DNA of 10,257 nt, from the NCBI GenBank assembly GCA_002483865.1, contig DLIT01000113.1:6941-17197 (forward strand). The letters run 5' to 3'. The DNA comes from Brevundimonas sp. UBA7635. Its GTDB lineage: Bacteria > Pseudomonadota > Alphaproteobacteria > Caulobacterales > Caulobacteraceae. Positions 6,916 through 10,257 of the stretch are shown here, piece by piece (the stretch's first letter is position 1; every line of letters begins with the position of its first letter). Made by a program: the position numbers and the translations under genes. The notes below the pieces were generated by a model that did not search any database, was not told where the DNA came from, and saw nothing but the letters and a program-made list of their open reading frames with translations.

Positions 6916-7606
6916 CCGGGCCAAAGATGGTCTCGAACGAAGACTTCAGGGCTGCGTCCGCCTCCTCCATCGTGGCCAGGATGCCCAGGTCAAACAGACT
7001 GGTCACGCCGTGGTCGGTAATGCCGCACGGCACGATGCCGCCGAAATGGTCCAGATCCGGTTCGACGTTCAGGCTGATGCCGTGGAAGCTGACCCACTTG
7101 CGTACCTTGACGCCGATGGCGGCAATCTTGTCCTCGCGGCTCCAGCCTGCGCCCTTGCGCTCGACCCAAACGCCGACGCGCCCTTCGCGCATTCCGCCCT
7201 CGACGCCAAAACGATCCAGCGCCCCGATGATCCAGTTTTCCATGCCATGGACAAAGGCGCGCACATCCTTGCCGCGCCGGTTCAGGTCCAGCATGACATA
7301 GGCCACGCGCTGGCCCGGGCCGTGATAGGTGAACTGCCCGCCCCTTCCCGTCTTGAAAACCGGAAAGCGATCCGGGGCCAGAAGGTCCTGCGGTTGGGCC
7401 GACACCCCTGCGGTGTAGAGCGGCGGATGTTCCAGAAGCCAGACTATCTCGTCGGCCTCGCCCGCGGCGATGGCGGCAACGCGGGCCTCCATGGCAGCCA
7501 CGGCGGGCTCATAGTCGACATAGCCGCCGGACACCGCCCACTGCACGGGGCGGCCGTCGTCACGAATCAGCAAAGGTTTGGCGGGGCTTAACGGCTCAGC
7601 AAGCAT
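6884..7606 (-). CDS. lipB: Octanoyl-[ACP]:protein octanoyltransferase LipB
   Basis: LipB moves octanoate from acyl carrier protein to the lipoyl domains of enzymes such as pyruvate and 2-oxoglutarate dehydrogenases; LipA then adds sulfur. The 240-residue product has every LipB motif: [11 protein letters not shown] (57-67), [23 protein letters not shown] (86-108), [17 protein letters not shown] (160-176) with the conserved Lys160, and [12 protein letters not shown] (193-204) with catalytic Cys194. No signal peptide is present, so it is cytoplasmic. The ATG at 7606 has only a weak GAAG site four bases upstream, but no other start precedes the conserved region. Its start is nine bases from that of the divergent FliN-like gene, and its end overlaps DUF805. 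lipA is not in the window. Confidence 0.97.
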   Translation of the reverse strand: MLAEPLSPAKPLLIRDDGRPVQWAVSGGYVDYEPAVAAMEARVAAIAAGEADEIVWLLEHPPLYTAGVSAQPQDLLAPDRFPVFKTGRGGQFTYHGPGQRVAYVMLDLNRRGKDVRAFVHGMENWIIGALDRFGVEGGMREGRVGVWVERKGAGWSREDKIAAIGVKVRKWVSFHGISLNVEPDLDHFGGIVPCGITDHGVTSLFDLGILATMEEADAALKSSFETIFGPVKEGEAPIQP

Positions 7607-7615
7607 GAGGCTTCA

Positions 7616-7921
7616 ATGTGCCTGCGGACGCGGCGGCGCAAGGGCTGCCCGTCAAATGTGAGTGCTGTTTTGAGCCAGATCGAAGCTGTCGATGTCGAGA
7701 TTTCGGTCGTGCTGGGCCGTTCGGTCCTGCCGATGCAACAACTGCTGCGCATGGGTCGCGGGGCGGTGATCCCGCTCGACGCCTCGGAAAAGGACGAGGT
7801 CTGGATCCTGGCCAACAACCATCCGGTGGCGCGCGGCGAGATCGAGATTCGCGATGACCGCATCGCCATCACCGTGACCCGGCCCGCGGATGTCTATGAC
7901 TATATGGCAGGCGCTGCCTAA
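7616..7921 (+). CDS. Short FliN-like SpoA-domain protein
   Basis: The 101-residue product is almost entirely one FliN/SpoA C-terminal domain, from VDVEISVVLGRSVLPMQQLL through MGRGAVIPLDASEKDEVWILANNHPVARGEIEIRDDRIAITVT. FliN and relatives form the C-ring that switches flagellar rotation, binding FliM, CheY-P and export proteins. This copy lacks the long N-terminal extension of many FliN proteins, and no other flagellar gene is nearby. It may be the sole FliN encoded away from the main clusters, or an extra paralogue. Start: ATG 7616 has a GAGG site five bases upstream, yet adds a basic, unconserved-looking lead (MCLRTRRRKGCPSN). GTG at 7658 would give a tidy MSAVLSQIEAVDVE start but has only AAGGG about 14 bases upstream. 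The family call is firm, the start is not. Confidence 0.85.
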   Translation: MCLRTRRRKGCPSNVSAVLSQIEAVDVEISVVLGRSVLPMQQLLRMGRGAVIPLDASEKDEVWILANNHPVARGEIEIRDDRIAITVTRPADVYDYMAGAA

Positions 7922-8050
7922 GCTCTGAGCTCGACAGGCCCCTGCGTTTTAAAGCCAGGTGTTTGAGAGGCCAGCCCACGTCGAAAGCCCTGTATTTCGA
8001 TGGTTTTTGTCAAAATCGCCAAAAGCCCCTTTTCTTTCCCGAAGGGCTCC

Positions 8051-8058
8051 GCTATTCC
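8051..8058 (+). promoter_or_regulatory. Possible -10 element of the tRNA-Leu gene
   Basis: GCTATTCC partly fits the GCTAnAwC form of the Caulobacter housekeeping -10 and lies 17 bases before the tRNA, a usual distance. The -35 region is unclear (a TTGTCA at 8007-8012 is too far upstream). Confidence 0.3.
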
Positions 8059-8074
8059 CCGCCCTCCGATGCGA

Positions 8075-8159
8075 GCGGTCGTGGCGGAATTGGTAGACGC
8101 GCAGCGTTGAGGTCGCTGTGGGGCAACCCGTGGAAGTTCGAGTCTTCTCGACCGCACCA
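8075..8159 (+). tRNA. tRNA-Leu, anticodon GAG
   Basis: The full cloverleaf folds by eye. The acceptor stem is GCGGTCG (8075-8081) against CGACCGC (8149-8155). The anticodon stem CAGCG/CGCTG (8102-8106, 8114-8118) encloses the loop TTGAGGT, with anticodon GAG at 8109-8111. A long class II variable arm (about 8119-8131) is as expected for leucine, and the T arm carries TTCGAGT (8137-8143). The discriminator is A, and CCA is encoded at 8157-8159. It decodes CUC and CUU codons. No clear terminator follows before mgtE, 57 bases downstream. Confidence 0.97.
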
Positions 8160-8216
8160 TCGATCTGACAGGGCAGACGCTGGCACTACCAGGCCGGCAC
8201 CGCGGGGAGACGACAC

Positions 8217-9641
8217 GTGACCAACACGGATTCAGTCTTCTCGGCCCCTGCAGACAATCCCGAGATCGAAACCGAAGATCACGTCGCCCTGGGCGAGGAC
8301 TATGCCCTGACGGCGTCCTTCGTCGAAAAGGTCGTGGACGCCGCCGACGACGGCGACGGCATGCGCTTGCGCGGCCTGCTGGAAGACCTGCATCCGGCTG
8401 ACGTCGCCGACCTGATGGGCTTCCTGACGGCCGAGCACCGGACGGTCGTGGTTCAGTGGCTGCCGCCTGATCTTCTGGCCGACACCCTGCCGGAACTGGA
8501 CGACGGTATCCGCGAGGAGGTGCTGGAGCGCGTCCCGCACCTGACCTTGGCCGAAGCCCTGCAGGAGTTGGAGTCGGACGACGCCGCCGCCGTTGTCGAG
8601 GACCTGGAGGACGACCAGCGCGAACGGGTTCTGGCCGCCATGCCCGAGACCGACCGCGCCGCGATCGAAAGCTCGCTGGGCTACGAAGAGGATTCGGCCG
8701 GTCGCCTGATGCAGCGCGAAGTCATGGCCGCGCCGCTGTTCTGGAACGTCGGCGACACCATCGACCACGTCCGCAGCCAGGGCGAGGACCTGCCCGAGCT
8801 CTTCTTTGACATCTATGTCGTTGACCCGATGAACAAGCCGGTCGGTGGCGTGGCCATCAGCCGCCTGTTGCGCAGCCCGCGCACCACGCCCCTGTCGGAG
8901 CTGATGGAGCCGGTCAACGAGATCTCGGTCACGCAGGACCAGGAAGAAGTCGCCTACATCTTCGAGAAGTACAACCTGATCTCGGCCCCGGTTGTGGACG
9001 CCTCGGGTCGCCTGGTCGGCCAGCTGACCGTCGATGACGTGGTCCACATCATCCAGGAAGAGAACCGCGAGGACATCCTGCGCCTGGCCGGTGTCTCCGA
9101 GGAGGAAGACCGCTCGTCCGGCGTCATTGACATCGTGCGCGGCCGCGTGCCCTGGCTGGGCATCAACCTGTTCACGGCAGTCCTGGGCGCGGCGGTGATT
9201 GCCCTGTTTGAGGGCACGATCCAGCAGATCGTCGCCCTGGCCGTGCTTATGCCCATCGTTTCGGCGATAGGCGGCAACGCAGGCACCCAGGGCCTGGCCG
9301 TCACCGTGCGGGCGCTGGCCACGCGTGAGCTTAATGCCTCCAACGCCATGCGCACCTTCTGGCGCGAGCTGATGGTGGGCCTGCTCAACGGGCTGGTCCT
9401 GGCCCCGCTGACCGGCCTGGCCGCAGGACTGTGGTCGCAGGACTGGCGCCTGGGTGCCGTCATCGGCGCGGCCATGATCTTGAATCTGCTGGTAGCTGCG
9501 ACCGTCGGCGTGCTGACGCCCCTGACCCTGTCGCGGTTGAAGTTCGACCCGGCGGTGTCGTCATCGGTCTTCGTGACGGCGACGACGGACTTCTTTGGTT
9601 TCCTGATCTTCCTGGGCCTGGCCACCATGGTGCTGTTGTAG
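8217..9641 (+). CDS. mgtE: Magnesium transporter MgtE
   Basis: MgtE is a Mg2+-selective channel of the inner membrane whose cytoplasmic part closes the pore when Mg2+ is plentiful. The 474-residue product has the standard order: an acidic helical N domain (about 30-160), two CBS domains (about 165-225 and 230-285), a linking helix, and about five membrane helices (310-474). Key pore features are visible: PWLGINLF at the first helix, LMPIVSAIGGNAGTQG (344-359) with the family GNxGxQ signature, and TTDFFGF with Asp458, which matches the pore Asp of characterised MgtE. The start is a GTG at 8217, preceded by GGGGAG. It follows tRNA-Leu closely, and its stop is about 15 bases before a sigma-54-type promoter for the next gene. 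The N-terminal extension of about 30 residues is not conserved-looking; everything else is normal. Confidence 0.97.
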   Translation: MTNTDSVFSAPADNPEIETEDHVALGEDYALTASFVEKVVDAADDGDGMRLRGLLEDLHPADVADLMGFLTAEHRTVVVQWLPPDLLADTLPELDDGIREEVLERVPHLTLAEALQELESDDAAAVVEDLEDDQRERVLAAMPETDRAAIESSLGYEEDSAGRLMQREVMAAPLFWNVGDTIDHVRSQGEDLPELFFDIYVVDPMNKPVGGVAISRLLRSPRTTPLSELMEPVNEISVTQDQEEVAYIFEKYNLISAPVVDASGRLVGQLTVDDVVHIIQEENREDILRLAGVSEEEDRSSGVIDIVRGRVPWLGINLFTAVLGAAVIALFEGTIQQIVALAVLMPIVSAIGGNAGTQGLAVTVRALATRELNASNAMRTFWRELMVGLLNGLVLAPLTGLAAGLWSQDWRLGAVIGAAMILNLLVAATVGVLTPLTLSRLKFDPAVSSSVFVTATTDFFGFLIFLGLATMVLL

Positions 9642-9655
9642 CGGACATCAGGCTT

Positions 9656-9671
9656 CGGAACACCGCTTGCT
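9656..9671 (+). promoter_or_regulatory. Sigma-54 (RpoN) -24/-12 promoter
   Basis: CGGAACACCGCTTGCT has the invariant GG (9657-9658) and GC (9669-9670) exactly ten bases apart. It fits TGGCAC-r-N4-TTGC-w at all but two specified positions. Transcription should start near 9682, giving a leader of about 36 to 60 bases for the muramidase-domain gene. In Caulobacter, spmX is transcribed by sigma-54 with the activator TacA, so the place is fitting. An activator site, if present, would lie inside the end of mgtE; I could not identify one. Confidence 0.7.
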
Positions 9672-9715
9672 TTGACCCATTGAGTTGCGCGACCGCTGTT
9701 TCGAAATGGGTCAAA
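9671..9715. repeat. Eleven-base perfect inverted repeat in the leader
   Basis: TTTGACCCATT (9671-9681) is matched in inverse by AATGGGTCAAA (9705-9715) with a 23-base spacer. It starts directly after the -12 element of the sigma-54 promoter and ends two bases before the GTG at 9718. It could be an mRNA hairpin near the start codon, an operator with two half sites, or the mgtE terminator, although there is no T run. Chance is unlikely for an 11-base perfect match this close. Confidence 0.55.
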
Positions 9716-9717
9716 TC

Positions 9718-10257
9718 GTGTCTGCCACACAGTCCCGGCGAATGAAGGTGTCCCGCGAGGGCCTGCTTCTGATCAAGAGCTTCGAGGGCTTTCGCCCCCA
9801 GGCCGTGCGCCGTCGCGATGGTGTGCTGGTCATCGGCTATGGCCACACCCGGACCGCCCGCCCCGGCGTGACCATCACCGAGGCCGAGGCCGAGCTGTTG
9901 CTGCTCTATGACCTGATCCCGGTAACGGACACGATTCACAGCCATGTGAAGCTGGCGCTGAACCAGCATCAGTTCGACGCCCTGGCCAGCTTTATCCTGT
10001 CGATCGGGGTCGAGCGCTTCACCCGCTCGGACGTGCTGCAGCATCTGCAAGACGGCCTTTTACCAAATGCATCGCGGGCTTTGTCCGGCTGGCCCGATCG
10101 TGTTCCGCCGCCAATTGATGCCCTGTATCGCCGCCGCTCGGCCGAGCGCGCCCTTTTCGACACCGCGCCCGATCAGCCGGCCGCCCTGCAGGCCTTGCTG
10201 ACGGCCCCCGTGCTTGGTCCCTCCGGTGCGGGCGTGGCGGAGGAGGCATCGGCCCCG
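9718..10257 (+). CDS. spmX: GH24 muramidase-domain protein, probably SpmX (5' part only)
   Basis: The reading frame is open to the window edge, so only the first 180 residues (or 172 from ATG 9742) are seen. It is a phage-type lysozyme (GH24) domain: VSREGLLLIKSFEGFRP with catalytic Glu at 9784-9786, then GYGHT, AELLLLYDL, LNQHQFDALASFILSIGVERF and a final helix with YRRRSAERALF. A Pro/Ala/Glu-rich stretch starts near the edge. There is no signal peptide. In Caulobacterales the GH24 domain without a phage context is the N-terminal part of SpmX, which localises the kinase DivJ at the stalked pole and ends in two membrane segments; the acidic, Pro-rich continuation would follow here. A sigma-54 promoter upstream agrees. 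A cellular or phage-derived endolysin is the alternative. Val replaces the usual catalytic Thr (9829-9831). GTG 9718, ATG 9742 and ATG 9706 are all possible starts; none has a good ribosome site. Confidence 0.7.
   Translation, partial: MSATQSRRMKVSREGLLLIKSFEGFRPQAVRRRDGVLVIGYGHTRTARPGVTITEAEAELLLLYDLIPVTDTIHSHVKLALNQHQFDALASFILSIGVERFTRSDVLQHLQDGLLPNASRALSGWPDRVPPPIDALYRRRSAERALFDTAPDQPAALQALLTAPVLGPSGAGVAEEASAP

Noticed and set aside
8075..8216. Integration site of a mobile element at the tRNA-Leu gene
   Set aside because: There is no integrase, no repeated copy of the tRNA 3' end within the window, and the genes after it are ordinary core genes.
8232..9047. Open frame on the minus strand opposite mgtE (271 codons)
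   Set aside because: It mirrors the strongly conserved MgtE coding frame and shows no domain of its own.
9718..10257. Phage endolysin from a prophage
   Set aside because: No holin, tail or other phage gene is visible in the window and a sigma-54 promoter precedes it; a chromosomal SpmX-type gene explains it better, though sequence beyond the edge is needed to be certain.
1..10257. CRISPR array, toxin-antitoxin pair, transposon or defence island
   Set aside because: No spaced repeats, transposase or terminal repeats, nuclease or small paired genes were seen on either strand.

Overview
The window is GC-rich, gene-dense chromosomal DNA. It looks like the core genome of a Caulobacterales alphaproteobacterium, with Brevundimonas or a close relative the most likely source. 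The evidence is the codon use, the GCTAnAnC-type -10 elements, and a truncated gene at the right edge that resembles the Caulobacter polarity factor SpmX behind a sigma-54-type promoter. I see no transposase, integrase, CRISPR array, toxin-antitoxin pair or phage block.

Layout. Positions 1-183 hold a strong hairpin, probably the terminator of a gene to the left, and the leader of the first gene. From 184 to 3450 (+) runs a large exported protein that fuses a TolB/PD40 beta-propeller to an amidohydrolase domain. A bidirectional terminator (3467-3494) separates it from a minus-strand group read right to left: a secreted S41-peptidase-like protein (6225-4747), a hairpin terminator (4676-4704), methionine sulfoxide reductase MsrB (4658-4170) and a small secreted protein of unknown function (4120-3533). 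After a 276-base intergenic region comes a DUF805 membrane protein (+, 6502-6915). Its 3' end overlaps that of the convergent lipoate-pathway gene lipB (-, 7606-6884). A stand-alone FliN-type (SpoA domain) protein is divergent from lipB (+, 7616-7921). Then come tRNA-Leu(GAG) (8075-8159), the magnesium channel gene mgtE (8217-9641) and the 5' part of the GH24 muramidase-domain gene, probably spmX (from about 9718 and running off the window).

How the genes relate. Most are independent housekeeping or envelope functions: Mg2+ uptake, lipoylation, repair of oxidised methionine, and exported hydrolase-like proteins. The right edge is the most informative part. A near-consensus -24/-12 promoter lies just after mgtE and in front of the muramidase-domain gene, as expected if this gene is SpmX under RpoN and a TacA-like activator. 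Two proteins appear to have altered active sites. The S41-like protein has Asp where the nucleophilic Ser is expected, and the GH24 domain has Val where the catalytic Thr is expected. I found no convincing new multi-gene system; the interesting points are individual genes and sites.
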